Source: Verrucomicrobia subdivision 6 bacterium
GTDB taxonomy: Bacteria > Verrucomicrobiota > Verrucomicrobiia > Methylacidiphilales > Verrucolacustridaceae
DNA: 27,111 nt
Direction of reading: 5' to 3'
Assembly (NCBI GenBank): GCA_945866245.1
Contig: CAMBGW010000006.1
Coordinates: forward strand, 1 to 27,111
Part shown: one piece after another, positions 1 through 6,703 of the stretch
How positions within the stretch are numbered: the stretch's first letter is position 1
How the letters are laid out: the number at the start of each line of letters is the position of its first letter
Notes under the pieces: generated by a model
Seen by the model: only the letters and a program-made list of their open reading frames with translations
Told to the model about the DNA's origin: nothing
The model's database searches: none
Translations under genes and position numbers: made by a program

Positions 1-897
1 GCAGGGGTTGCAGGAGACTTTGTGTTGGGCGATGGAGACGGTGGAGCCGAGGGGAGCTGTCCAAGCGGGCTCGGTGGAGCCGAAGATGGCGACGGCGGGT
101 TTGCGGAGGAAGGAGGCGAGGTGCATGGGGCCGCTGTCGTGGCAGAGGATGAGGCGGGCGTGGGCGAGCCAGTGGGCGAGTTCAAGAGTGGTGGTTTTTC
201 CCGAAAGATCGGTGATGGGGGAGCCGAGGGATTGAGCGACGGCTTGGCAGGCGGAGCGGTCGTCGGGCCCGCCGAGTAGGATGGGAGTGAGAGAGTGGGA
301 TTCTTGGAGGTGGCGGACGACGGTGGCAAAGGAGGCGGGATCCCAGCGTTTGGCGGATCCGTAAGCGGCGCCGGGGAGGATGGCGAGGTAGGGTTGGACG
401 GGGGCGTCTTGGGGTTTGGGGAGAGAGGGTGGTGAGGGGAGTTCCGCTTTTGCTGCAGGGAGGCCGAGGTCTTGGAGGAGACCGAGATATTGGTCGGCAA
501 CGTGGACATAACCGTAGGGGGAGGTGCGACGAACAGGGTGATCGGTGAGGAGGAAATTGCGGATGGGGCGGGAAAAACCAGCTCGGTAGGGGATTGGAAG
601 AGTTTCCAGGGTGGTGCGGATAGAGTTGGGAAAAAGAACGGCGGAGGCGGCCTGACGACTTTTAAAAGTGGAGTGTAGGGAGAAGGGAGAACTTGGTGCG
701 GGGAGGTATTCGATTTCAGGCAGGAGGATTGGGGCGAGTGTGGAGAGAGAGGGGGGTCCGACAACGATTAATGGAGCCCGCTGATTGAGCCAACGTTGAT
801 AAAGGTGGACGGCTGGGAGTGAGAGGATGAGCTCGCCGAGCCAGTTCGGCAGGCGAAGTAGGTGAGGCTTTTCCGGCGAGGAGGGGGAAGGAATCAC
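1..897 (-). CDS. ADP-heptose:LPS heptosyltransferase-like glycosyltransferase (GT9), 3' end cut by window edge
   Basis: Reverse-strand reading is open from a GTG at 897 to the left edge, giving 299 residues. The N-terminus carries the family hallmark RLPNWLGELILSLPAV. Further on are LFPNSIRTTLET, the nucleotide-sugar part LPGAAYGSAKRWDP, LLGGPDD, and the C-terminal core CHDSGPMHLAS followed by AIFGSTEPAW. These are standard for glycosyltransferase family 9 (WaaC/WaaF type), which adds heptose to the inner core of lipopolysaccharide at the cytoplasmic face of the inner membrane. An in-frame TGA lies eight codons upstream of the GTG and no ATG falls between, so GTG is the likely start. Family members are usually about 340 to 350 residues, so roughly 50 are missing. 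It follows pal after 43 bp on the same strand. Whether it is WaaF, WaaC or another GT9 member cannot be settled from this. Confidence 0.9.
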   Translation of the reverse strand, partial: MIPSPSSPEKPHLLRLPNWLGELILSLPAVHLYQRWLNQRAPLIVVGPPSLSTLAPILLPEIEYLPAPSSPFSLHSTFKSRQAASAVLFPNSIRTTLETLPIPYRAGFSRPIRNFLLTDHPVRRTSPYGYVHVADQYLGLLQDLGLPAAKAELPSPPSLPKPQDAPVQPYLAILPGAAYGSAKRWDPASFATVVRHLQESHSLTPILLGGPDDRSACQAVAQSLGSPITDLSGKTTTLELAHWLAHARLILCHDSGPMHLASFLRKPAVAIFGSTEPAWTAPLGSTVSIAQHKVSCNPC

Positions 898-940
898 CCG
901 GTGATTTCCGGCGTTGGTTCAGCCGGATGCCTGATCCCTC

Positions 941-1441
941 TTAGCGCAAAATCCCAGGTGCGGCGCGTCGGTTGGCGTTATGGGAGGAGTCGGACTCGCC
1001 TTCGGATGAGGGGCGATCCTCGCCGTAACCAATGGTGCTGATATTGTTACCACTGGCGCCGAGTCCGATGAGGTATTGGCGGACGGCGTTGGCACGTTTT
1101 TCGCTGAGGGCGAGATTGTATTGGGGGGTGCCGCGGGCATCGGTATGACCAGCGATAACGATCTTGGTATTGGCATTATTGCTGAGGTAGTTGGCCAGCT
1201 TATCGAGTTTCGGCCGCTCTTTAGCTTCGATGGTGAAGCTATCGTAGGAGAAGAAAACGGTTTCGCTTTTGAGAGTGTCGTAGTCTGCGGTGTCGGGGTT
1301 ACCCGAACGCTCGGGGAGGGCTTGGTCGTAAATATTGTCGGTGCTGTCTCCGAAGGCCGCACCATCTCCCTTTTTATCTTTGTCGGCGCACCCAGAAAGG
1401 ATGGTGAGAAGGGCCAGAAGTGAGAGGTAGGTATATTTCAT
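941..1441 (-). CDS. pal: Peptidoglycan-associated lipoprotein Pal (OmpA-family domain)
   Basis: This is a 166-residue lipoprotein. A short signal peptide ends in the lipobox LSGC with lipidated Cys18, followed by a charged linker and an OmpA/MotB domain from about residue 60. Visible family motifs are VFFSYDSFTI, the peptidoglycan-binding segment IAGHTDARGTPQYNLALSE, RANAVRQYL and IGYGEDRP. Pal sits in the outer membrane, binds diaminopimelate in peptidoglycan and partners TolB in the Tol-Pal constriction machine. It starts 5 bp after the tolB stop, so the two are co-transcribed. The last residues read NRRAAPGILR, where family members usually have an acidic and aromatic pair after NRRA. That is divergence rather than frameshift, because the frame is intact to its TAA. 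Confidence 0.93.
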   Translation of the reverse strand: MKYTYLSLLALLTILSGCADKDKKGDGAAFGDSTDNIYDQALPERSGNPDTADYDTLKSETVFFSYDSFTIEAKERPKLDKLANYLSNNANTKIVIAGHTDARGTPQYNLALSEKRANAVRQYLIGLGASGNNISTIGYGEDRPSSEGESDSSHNANRRAAPGILR

Positions 1442-1446
1442 ATTTT

Positions 1447-2637
1447 TCAGCGGGTTGTATTGGGTTCTGTGTTGTTACTCAAGTTATTGGGTACTTTGAT
1501 AGCCTCCCCTGTAAGTGAGTCAAGCAGAACTAGGGTTCCATTTTGCGAGCAGATGATGTGACGGGAATTCCTTGTCCATGAGGGACTTTCTAGGCCAGAG
1601 CCACGACTGACGATGCGGGTTTTTTTAGTTTCGAGATCGTAGACCCCGATTTGGCCACCGCCTGAGGTGATGCTGTAGGCGATTTTTTTTCCATCGGGGG
1701 ACCAGTCGGGTTCGGTGGTGTAAGAGGATTCGGTATTGAGTTTCTCGGGGGTGCCACCGGTGGGTGAGATGAGATAGAGACCGGGGCTACCTCTTTCATC
1801 GGATACGTAGACGATTTGTGCTCCATCGGGAGACCAGCAGGGGGAGCAGTCGGTCCCGCGGGTTTGGGTGAGTCGGGTGGGTTCGCCGCCCGAGGAGGGG
1901 AGGGTGCAGATTTCCGGGTTACCGAATTTGGAGAGGCTGAGGGCGAGGGTGGAGCCGTTGGGAGAAAAAGAGGCACCCGTATTTTGGCCGGGGAACTGGG
2001 CGATGATGGAGCGTTTCTTGGTGGAAAGATCGATGATGTACGTATCGCGGTAGCCACTTTTGTCGGAGCTGTAGGCGATTTTATTACCCTCGGGGGAAAA
2101 CTTGGGGCCGTATCCCAAAGCACCGTCTTGGGTGAGTTGTCGGCAGTTCGCCCCATCGATATCGCAGATGTAGATCTCTTTTTTAGAGCTCTTTTTCGGT
2201 CCGGAGGCGGAGGCAAAGGCGATGCGGCTGGAGGCGAAACCGGGGGTGCCGGTGAGGGCGAGGATGAAGGCATCGGCGAACTGGTGGGTAGCGCGGCGGG
2301 CGTCTCCATTAAAGGAGGAGTCGACTAGGGCAGCGCCACCATTTTTGGGTGTAGCGCGGCCTGAGAGGCCAGCGGGGGTGATGGTACCGGAGAGGGTGAA
2401 GGAGGCGGCGGCAGGTTCAACGACACGGCAGGCGCTTGAGCGCTCGAGATCGTTTTGCAGAACTTTGGTCATAGCGGGGCCTTCGGTGCCAGAGATGGGG
2501 GAGATGGCGACGTCCACTTTACGAGTTTGCTCGATGACGATGACGGGGGCGGAATCTTGCGAAATGAGAATCGAGGGGGAGAGAAGGAGTAAGAGTAAAA
2601 TAAAGATCATCGGGAGAGACAAGAGCATGGGAGGCAA
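1447..2637 (-). CDS. tolB: Tol-Pal system periplasmic beta-propeller protein TolB
   Basis: The protein has 396 residues: a hydrophobic signal segment (about residues 4-26), an N-terminal TolB_N domain (about 30-150), and a C-terminal six-bladed propeller made of repeats containing WSPDG, FSPNG and FSPEG (WD40-like PD40 repeats). Examples are YGPKFSPEGNKIAYSSD, CWSPDGAQIVYVSD and DWSPDGKKIAYS. TolB is periplasmic, binds Pal and shuttles between Pal and TolA during outer-membrane constriction. Three candidate starts (Met1, Met4, Met10) precede the signal core. No strong ribosome-binding site distinguishes them, so the exact start is uncertain by a few residues. The gene is followed by pal after 5 bp. 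Unlike the standard operon it is separated from the tolQ/tolR/tolA-like genes by the opposed porin gene. Confidence 0.93.
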   Translation of the reverse strand: MPPMLLSLPMIFILLLLLLSPSILISQDSAPVIVIEQTRKVDVAISPISGTEGPAMTKVLQNDLERSSACRVVEPAAASFTLSGTITPAGLSGRATPKNGGAALVDSSFNGDARRATHQFADAFILALTGTPGFASSRIAFASASGPKKSSKKEIYICDIDGANCRQLTQDGALGYGPKFSPEGNKIAYSSDKSGYRDTYIIDLSTKKRSIIAQFPGQNTGASFSPNGSTLALSLSKFGNPEICTLPSSGGEPTRLTQTRGTDCSPCWSPDGAQIVYVSDERGSPGLYLISPTGGTPEKLNTESSYTTEPDWSPDGKKIAYSITSGGGQIGVYDLETKKTRIVSRGSGLESPSWTRNSRHIICSQNGTLVLLDSLTGEAIKVPNNLSNNTEPNTTR

Positions 2638-2686
2638 AGTGCGAGCGGAAATTTTTCACTCTACGAGCGTGGTTATTCAAAACTTA

Positions 2687-2702
2687 TTAACACAGTTGTT
2701 AA
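2687..2702. promoter_or_regulatory. Palindrome in the divergent tolB/porin intergenic region
   Basis: TTAACA and TGTTAA form a perfect inverted repeat around a four-base centre, in the 154-bp AT-rich gap between the divergent tolB and porin starts. The size and position fit an operator for a dimeric regulator, but no factor can be named. A clear -35/-10 pair was not recognised for either gene. The porin has a good ribosome-binding site, AAGGAG at 2777-2782. Confidence 0.25.
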
Positions 2703-2791
2703 GAAAATACAGGCAAGCTGCTTCATTAAAGTGCCTGCAACGAGATTATTAAAACGATTACTAAAACCACGACATAAAGGAGAAACTACAA

Positions 2792-4174
2792 ATGATCAAA
2801 AATACCATAGCTACCTTGGCCGTGATTGCGGCCTTCGCCAGCTTGTCCCTCGCGGACAGTGCACCTCAAGCCTCAGCCCAAGACACAAAAAAGATGGTTC
2901 AAAATAACTTCGTTGAGACGGCCCAGAAAGGAATCAAGCTCTCTGGGTATGTCGATGCTGGTTATAGCTACAACTTCACGGGAACCACCCCGCAACGTTC
3001 CCAGGTGAATAGCCGTTATTTGGGGGACAGCGCGCAAAAAGGAGATTTCAACCTGTATGCGGTAAAAATCGCATTAGAAAAAGCGATGACGTCTGAAAAT
3101 AAGGCGCAGGCAGGGTTCCGAGCCGATGTGATGATTGGTGAAGACGCCCAGATGTTGATTAATCGTGGTCAGCCCTACAATGCCGGCGGCTCCAGCGTGA
3201 ATGGTAATTATAACGGACAGGTGAACTCAAACGCACTTTTCTTAGAGCAGGCCTACGTTGATATTCGTGCACCCGTGGGGAATGGTTGGGACTTCAAGGT
3301 TGGAAAGTTTGTCACCATTCTTGGTTACGAGGTAATCGAGCGTCCCGCCAACATGAATATCACCTACGGTCAACTTTGGCAGAACGCATTTCCGCTAACC
3401 TATATCGGGGTGCTTTCCTCCTATCGTTTTGACGACTATTTAGATGCCAAACTGGGAGTGGTGAACGGATCGAACAGTGATAACAACACCACAGTGAATA
3501 CAAACAGCGACGGAGTGGCTCTTCTGGCGGCGTTGAACGTGACTGCTCCTAGTGGCAACGCGAACTGGAGCAACAACTTTCAGTACAGCACCGCTTTAGA
3601 GAACAACACGAGTTACCAAAATGGCGGGCAACCCACCTCAAGTGCCCCGGTGAACAATTTCGCGTCTCCTGCGAGCGGATATGCTTTGATTTATAATTCA
3701 TGGGGCAACTGGGCGCCGAAGTTTGCTAGCGACAAGCTTTTGTTGGCGTTTGATTCGGCCCTCGGCAATGCCTCGTGGAGTTCAGTTCAAAATATTACGG
3801 TCAATACGACTTGGTATGGAGCGGCGGTTTATGCGAAGTACCAGTTCAATGATTGGTTTAGCTTGGCCAGTCGAGCGGATTATCTAGGCAGCAACAATGC
3901 CGGAAAATTTGGGACGCAGGGGGCTATATCGACAAGCTCAGCCGCCAATAGTTTTGCCAACAGCGGGCACGTCACAGGGAACAATTACTGGAGCTATACC
4001 CTGACTTCCGCCTTTAACGTGATCGACAACCTGTTGATCAGGGCGGAGTACCGATTGGATTGGGGGTCGGGTATTAACTCTTCGGCCGACACACCTAATA
4101 GTAATGCTGTAACGGGAGTTCAATCGGGTGGGCCTTGCCACTATGCTGGTGCTGAAATCGTTTACAGCTTCTAA
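2792..4174 (+). CDS. Outer-membrane beta-barrel porin (BBP2/OmpL-like family)
   Basis: This 460-residue exported protein has a Sec signal peptide (hydrophobic to about residue 21, likely cleavage in the Ala-rich stretch up to residue 29). Barrel-type alternating sequence follows, starting at GIKLSGYVDAGYSYNF and ending in VYSF. A terminal phenylalanine is the usual signal for the BAM assembly machine. The middle section FLEQAYVDIRAPVG..FKVGKFVTILGYEVIE matches the putative beta-barrel porin-2 family, common in Verrucomicrobia and Planctomycetes. It presumably lets small solutes cross the outer membrane; the substrate is unknown. The start is set by AAGGAG nine bases upstream. The gene is on the strand opposite to the tol genes around it, is richer in A/T, and has its own strong terminator, so it looks like an independent transcription unit inserted in the tol cluster. 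Confidence 0.85.
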   Translation: MIKNTIATLAVIAAFASLSLADSAPQASAQDTKKMVQNNFVETAQKGIKLSGYVDAGYSYNFTGTTPQRSQVNSRYLGDSAQKGDFNLYAVKIALEKAMTSENKAQAGFRADVMIGEDAQMLINRGQPYNAGGSSVNGNYNGQVNSNALFLEQAYVDIRAPVGNGWDFKVGKFVTILGYEVIERPANMNITYGQLWQNAFPLTYIGVLSSYRFDDYLDAKLGVVNGSNSDNNTTVNTNSDGVALLAALNVTAPSGNANWSNNFQYSTALENNTSYQNGGQPTSSAPVNNFASPASGYALIYNSWGNWAPKFASDKLLLAFDSALGNASWSSVQNITVNTTWYGAAVYAKYQFNDWFSLASRADYLGSNNAGKFGTQGAISTSSAANSFANSGHVTGNNYWSYTLTSAFNVIDNLLIRAEYRLDWGSGINSSADTPNSNAVTGVQSGGPCHYAGAEIVYSF

Positions 4175-4190
4175 AGAACGATAGTCTTTG

Positions 4191-4229
4191 AAACCCCAGG
4201 AGGCTTCGGCTTCCTGGGGTTTTTCTTTT
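4191..4229 (+). terminator. Rho-independent terminator of the porin gene
   Basis: A 14-bp stem (4191-4204 with 4209-4222, one G-U pair) is closed by a TTCG tetraloop and followed by a T-rich tract to 4229. It begins 16 bp after the porin stop. On the other strand it lies 10 bp past the TonB-like stop with only a short T run, so it may also slow transcription from that side. Confidence 0.93.
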
Positions 4230-4231
4230 CC

Positions 4232-5116
4232 CTACTCGAGTTTGAACTGGATGATGACGGTGTAGTCGGGCGAGCCGAGACCATTGGGAAGGGGTTTTGC
4301 AAGGCGAGGGGTAGAGCGGACCGCCTGTTCAACGGAAGCATCCATGGCGGGATCGCCCGAGGGGCGGGAGATTTTCTGGAATGTGACCGCGCCACTGGGG
4401 GCGATCTTAACTTCGACCTCGGTAGAAATCTTTTCTCCAGCGGGGATCGGTGGTTTTTTCCAAGCGGACTGAATCGACTGTTTGATGAGGGCGCGGTACC
4501 AGGAGAAATCGTCGGCTACGCCATCGGGTCGGCCAGCGTTGCCCGCTCCGTCTCCTCCTCCGCCTCCCTGTTCGGCTGGGAGTTTGGAGGTGAGACGATT
4601 TTGAATGTCGGCAGCGGAGGGGCCGGTTGGGGTGGTGGATTTTTGGGAACTGGTTTTGCTCTCAGCCGCGTGGGTGGATACGGAGACCTTTTTCTTGGTG
4701 GTGCTGACTTTGACTTGGTGTTTGGGTGCGGGGGTAGGTTGGGGCACAGGTTGAGGAAGTGGTTCGGGTTTCGGGGTGGGCGTGGGTTCGGGTTTGGCCT
4801 CGGGTGTGGGCGTGGGCGGCGTGGGGGTTGGTTCGGACTCTTCGGCAGGAGCTGGCTCGGGTGGCACAGATATTTTTGATTTTTGATTTTGGATTTCGGA
4901 TGCGGGTTGAGCTGGCGTGACTGGAGCTGGTGATGAGGTGGGGGAGGGCAGGCCGGGGCCAGGGCGAAGGGAGCCAAGATCGATCATCTCGACCGGTTTT
5001 ATTGGGGCGGGTTTATGGCACTGAGCGAGCGGAAGGCCGAACAACAGTAAGAGGACAAGGTGAACACCGAATACGATCAGAACGGTACGCCGAAAAGGGC
5101 GTCCGTGGGGGTTCAC
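4232..5116 (-). CDS. TonB/TolA-like energy-transducing protein of the Tol system
   Basis: The protein has 294 residues: a short cytoplasmic N-terminus, one membrane anchor (about residues 11-31), a long Pro/Glu/Lys-rich periplasmic linker (about 45-190), a Gly-rich hinge, and a C-terminal TonB-family domain (about 205-294). That domain includes WYRALIKQSIQSAWKKP, TEVEVKIAPSGAV and AVRSTPRLAKPLP. It occupies the tolA position: tolR overlaps its start by 4 bp (ATGA). Such proteins couple the proton-driven TolQ/TolR motor to outer-membrane partners. In this position the likely job is that of TolA, contacting TolB and Pal, with the TonB-type C-terminus standing in for the classical TolA domain III. 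A role as a true TonB for receptor-mediated uptake cannot be excluded. The linker contains an AT-rich heptamer repeat that is odd against the gene's composition. Confidence 0.85.
   Translation of the reverse strand: MNPHGRPFRRTVLIVFGVHLVLLLLFGLPLAQCHKPAPIKPVEMIDLGSLRPGPGLPSPTSSPAPVTPAQPASEIQNQKSKISVPPEPAPAEESEPTPTPPTPTPEAKPEPTPTPKPEPLPQPVPQPTPAPKHQVKVSTTKKKVSVSTHAAESKTSSQKSTTPTGPSAADIQNRLTSKLPAEQGGGGGDGAGNAGRPDGVADDFSWYRALIKQSIQSAWKKPPIPAGEKISTEVEVKIAPSGAVTFQKISRPSGDPAMDASVEQAVRSTPRLAKPLPNGLGSPDYTVIIQFKLE
4873..4900. repeat. Four tandem 7-bp units inside the TonB-like linker
   Basis: Four consecutive heptamers of the form TTTTTGA, drifting to TTTCGGA in the last unit, lie inside an otherwise GC-rich gene. 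On the coding strand they encode the linker residues SEIQNQKSKI. Seven is not a multiple of three, so changes in copy number would shift the frame. Confidence 0.7.
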
Positions 5117-5538
5117 TTGCGGATGTCCGGAGTATTGGCGAGGTCGAGGCGGGCGCCGGCGGAGCGGACGGCCTCCAAGGCGCGGAAAATCTTCTCGTAG
5201 GGAAGGGAGGAGTCGGCACGGAGGGAGACAACCAGCTCTGGGTCGCGGGCTTTGCGTTGGGTGAGAAGAGGAGTGAGCTGGTCGAGGGTTACTTTTTCAG
5301 ATCCGAGGAGCACAGAACCGTCCTTGGACAGGGTGAGGGTAAGTATCGATTTTGGATCGGGCATGGTGGTGGGGAGGGAGGTGGTTGCTTTAGGAAGATC
5401 GACCGGGAGTTGTTGTTCCATCAAGGGGGTAGTGATCATAAAAATAATGAGTAGGACAAAGACAAGGTCGAGGAGGGGGGTGATGTTGAGTTCAGCCAAA
5501 GCGTGGCCTTGGGAGTGGGAGCGAAAAGAGCGTCTCAT
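5113..5538 (-). CDS. tolR: TolR/ExbD-type proton channel subunit
   Basis: This 141-residue ExbD/TolR family protein has a short cytoplasmic N-terminus and a single membrane helix beginning ITPLLDLVFVLLIIFMIT. The conserved proton-path aspartate is Asp24. A periplasmic domain follows (about residues 60-135) with the typical stretch DPELVVSLRADSSLPYEKI. With TolQ it forms the proton-driven stator and rotor that energises the TonB/TolA-like protein. Its ATG overlaps the tolQ stop by 4 bp, and its own stop overlaps the next start by 4 bp, so the three genes are translationally coupled. The same family includes ExbD. The name tolR rests on the tolB-pal genes nearby. Confidence 0.9.
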   Translation of the reverse strand: MRRSFRSHSQGHALAELNITPLLDLVFVLLIIFMITTPLMEQQLPVDLPKATTSLPTTMPDPKSILTLTLSKDGSVLLGSEKVTLDQLTPLLTQRKARDPELVVSLRADSSLPYEKIFRALEAVRSAGARLDLANTPDIRK

Positions 5539-6251
5539 GAGCGCGGGGTGAAGCGGTGTTCAAAGACCGCGGCACATTCGGCGGCGAAGTTTTCCATCTG
5601 AATGTTTTGGCTGCGAATGGAGGTGGTGAGAAAGTTAAAGCCGAACATGGCGGGAATGGCTACGAGAAGGCCGACCACGGTGGTGATGAGGGCGCCGGAA
5701 ACGCCCGGGGCCATGGCGGCGAGGCTGGCTTGACCGGCCATGGCGATTCCGCTGAAGGCATCCATCACGCCCCAAACAGTGCCGAGAAGACCGAGAAATG
5801 GGGCGCCACTGACAGCGGTGGCGAGGAGGATGAGGTTGGATTCGAGTTTGAGGGATTCTTCCCCAACGGCACGATCCATTGCGGTGCGCACAGAGTTCAT
5901 ACCTGTCTCGCTGATCGAGCGGGCAGAGGCGAGTCGCGCGGCGAGGGTGGAATCGACTACGGAGGAGCCGGTGAGGTGGAAGCAGAGCTCTTTCGCACCC
6001 GCGTGGTAGATGACGGCTTGAGGGGAGTCACCGGGAGGTCGGCCTGAGAGGTAGGGTTCGAGGGGCTCGGTAGCCGAGCGAAAGATGGGAAGAAAAGCAC
6101 GGGTTGATTTAAGAACGGCATTGAGTTGAACCCACTTCGACCAGATGACCGACCAGCTAAAAATGGATCCGAGCAGTAGGAGAAGGAGAACAGCTTTTCC
6201 GGCCAACTCGCAGTGCTCAAAAGCGTAGAGGATTCCGGAGGTCGCGAGCAT
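5535..6251 (-). CDS. tolQ: TolQ/ExbB-type proton channel subunit
   Basis: This is a 238-residue MotA/TolQ/ExbB family protein. The first membrane helix is near residues 17-37 (KAVLLLLLLGSIFSWSVIW). Two further helices lie in the C-terminal half, with LLATAVSGAPFLGLLGTVWGVM and MAPGVSGALITTVVGLLVAIPA, the most conserved part of the family. The reading frame stays open upstream to 6407, but that extension would run through the divergent tRNA gene and adds a non-membrane tail. The ATG at 6251 gives the normal family length. It is the first gene of the coupled tolQ-tolR-tonB/tolA set. It could be called exbB on sequence alone. Confidence 0.9.
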   Translation of the reverse strand: MLATSGILYAFEHCELAGKAVLLLLLLGSIFSWSVIWSKWVQLNAVLKSTRAFLPIFRSATEPLEPYLSGRPPGDSPQAVIYHAGAKELCFHLTGSSVVDSTLAARLASARSISETGMNSVRTAMDRAVGEESLKLESNLILLATAVSGAPFLGLLGTVWGVMDAFSGIAMAGQASLAAMAPGVSGALITTVVGLLVAIPAMFGFNFLTTSIRSQNIQMENFAAECAAVFEHRFTPRS

Positions 6252-6336
6252 GGAATGGATATAAGCAATCGAGGGCCGGAGACAAGAGAGGAAGGTGAAA
6301 TGATCTAGACAGTTGAGACTGGTTGCTGGGGCAAGA

Positions 6337-6366
6337 TTGACTCCCCTACGTATCAGGAGCATTCTT
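6337..6366 (+). promoter_or_regulatory. Possible promoter of the initiator tRNA gene
   Basis: TTGACT at 6337-6342 is a good -35. The best -10 at suitable spacing (around 6360-6366, CATTCT/ATTCTT) is weak, and it lies only about five bases before the mature tRNA end. Confidence 0.3.
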
Positions 6367-6370
6367 ATGG

Positions 6371-6444
6371 TGCGGGGTGGAGCAGCCAGGTAGCTCGTCA
6401 GGCTCATAACCTGAAGGCCGCAGGTTCAAATCCTGCCCCCGCAA
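6371..6444 (+). tRNA. Initiator tRNA-Met (CAU)
   Basis: A full cloverleaf is present. The acceptor stem pairs 6371-6377 with 6437-6443. The D stem has the initiator-type A11-U24 pair. The anticodon stem is 6398-6402 with 6410-6414 around CTCATAA (anticodon CAT, 6405-6407). The T arm is 6420-6436 and the discriminator is A6444. The body closely follows bacterial tRNA-fMet. Two departures are visible. The first position is T opposite A72, a weak pair rather than the usual mismatch. The anticodon stem has A29-U41 in place of the first of the three initiator G-C pairs. CCA is not encoded; the bases after A6444 are CGA. Confidence 0.95.
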
Positions 6445-6452
6445 CGATTTTT
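6422..6452 (+). repeat. Left copy of 31-bp direct repeat (tRNA T arm, acceptor 3' strand and trailer)
   Basis: This segment is identical, 31 of 31 bases, to 6724-6754. Including the preceding CCG and one mismatch the match is 34 of 35 (6418-6452 against 6720-6754). The copies are 302 bp apart start to start and bracket the GIY-YIG gene. A repeat of a tRNA 3' end plus trailer is the classic footprint of integration into a tRNA gene. Confidence 0.95.
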
Positions 6453-6454
6453 GG

Positions 6455-6703
6455 ATGTATCAAGTTTACGTTCTTAACAATACAGCAGGCCAAAAATACA
6501 TCGGCCTATCAAAAGACCCTCAGGATCGTCTATTCCAACACAATTCCGGTGAATCCCGTTGGACCAAAGGCAAGGGCCCCTGGAAGATTGCTTGGACAAG
6601 CAAACCCATGAACCTCTCCGAGGCCAGAAAACTCGAAAACAAACTCAAACGACAAAAAGGCGGTTTAGGTCTTGAGACCCTGATCCACCTAGACGGCTCA
6701 TAA
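6455..6703 (+). CDS. Small GIY-YIG nuclease-domain protein inserted at the tRNA gene
   Basis: This 82-residue protein consists of one GIY-YIG domain. VYV (residues 4-6) and YIG (15-17) are the two family strands, Arg25 and His29 (DRLFQHN) follow, and Glu61 in EARKLENKLK is the expected metal-binding glutamate. It resembles the short stand-alone UPF0213/YhbQ-type group rather than UvrC. GIY-YIG domains cut DNA in one or both strands, and several are homing endonucleases. The ATG begins only ten bases after the tRNA discriminator, inside the tRNA trailer, with no Shine-Dalgarno sequence. The stop TAA falls inside the GGCTCATAA that copies the tRNA anticodon loop. The gene is C-rich on its coding strand, unlike its G-rich plus-strand neighbours. 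It looks like the sole cargo of a tiny tRNA-targeted element; that function is inferred. Confidence 0.85.
   Translation: MYQVYVLNNTAGQKYIGLSKDPQDRLFQHNSGESRWTKGKGPWKIAWTSKPMNLSEARKLENKLKRQKGGLGLETLIHLDGS

Noticed and set aside
2222..2752. 176-residue plus-strand frame over the tolB start
   Set aside because: It is antisense to tolB's N-terminal domain and extends into the intergenic region without family features.
6252..6407. 52-residue N-terminal extension of TolQ
   Set aside because: It would run through the tRNA gene and lacks the family's start; the ATG at 6251 gives normal length.
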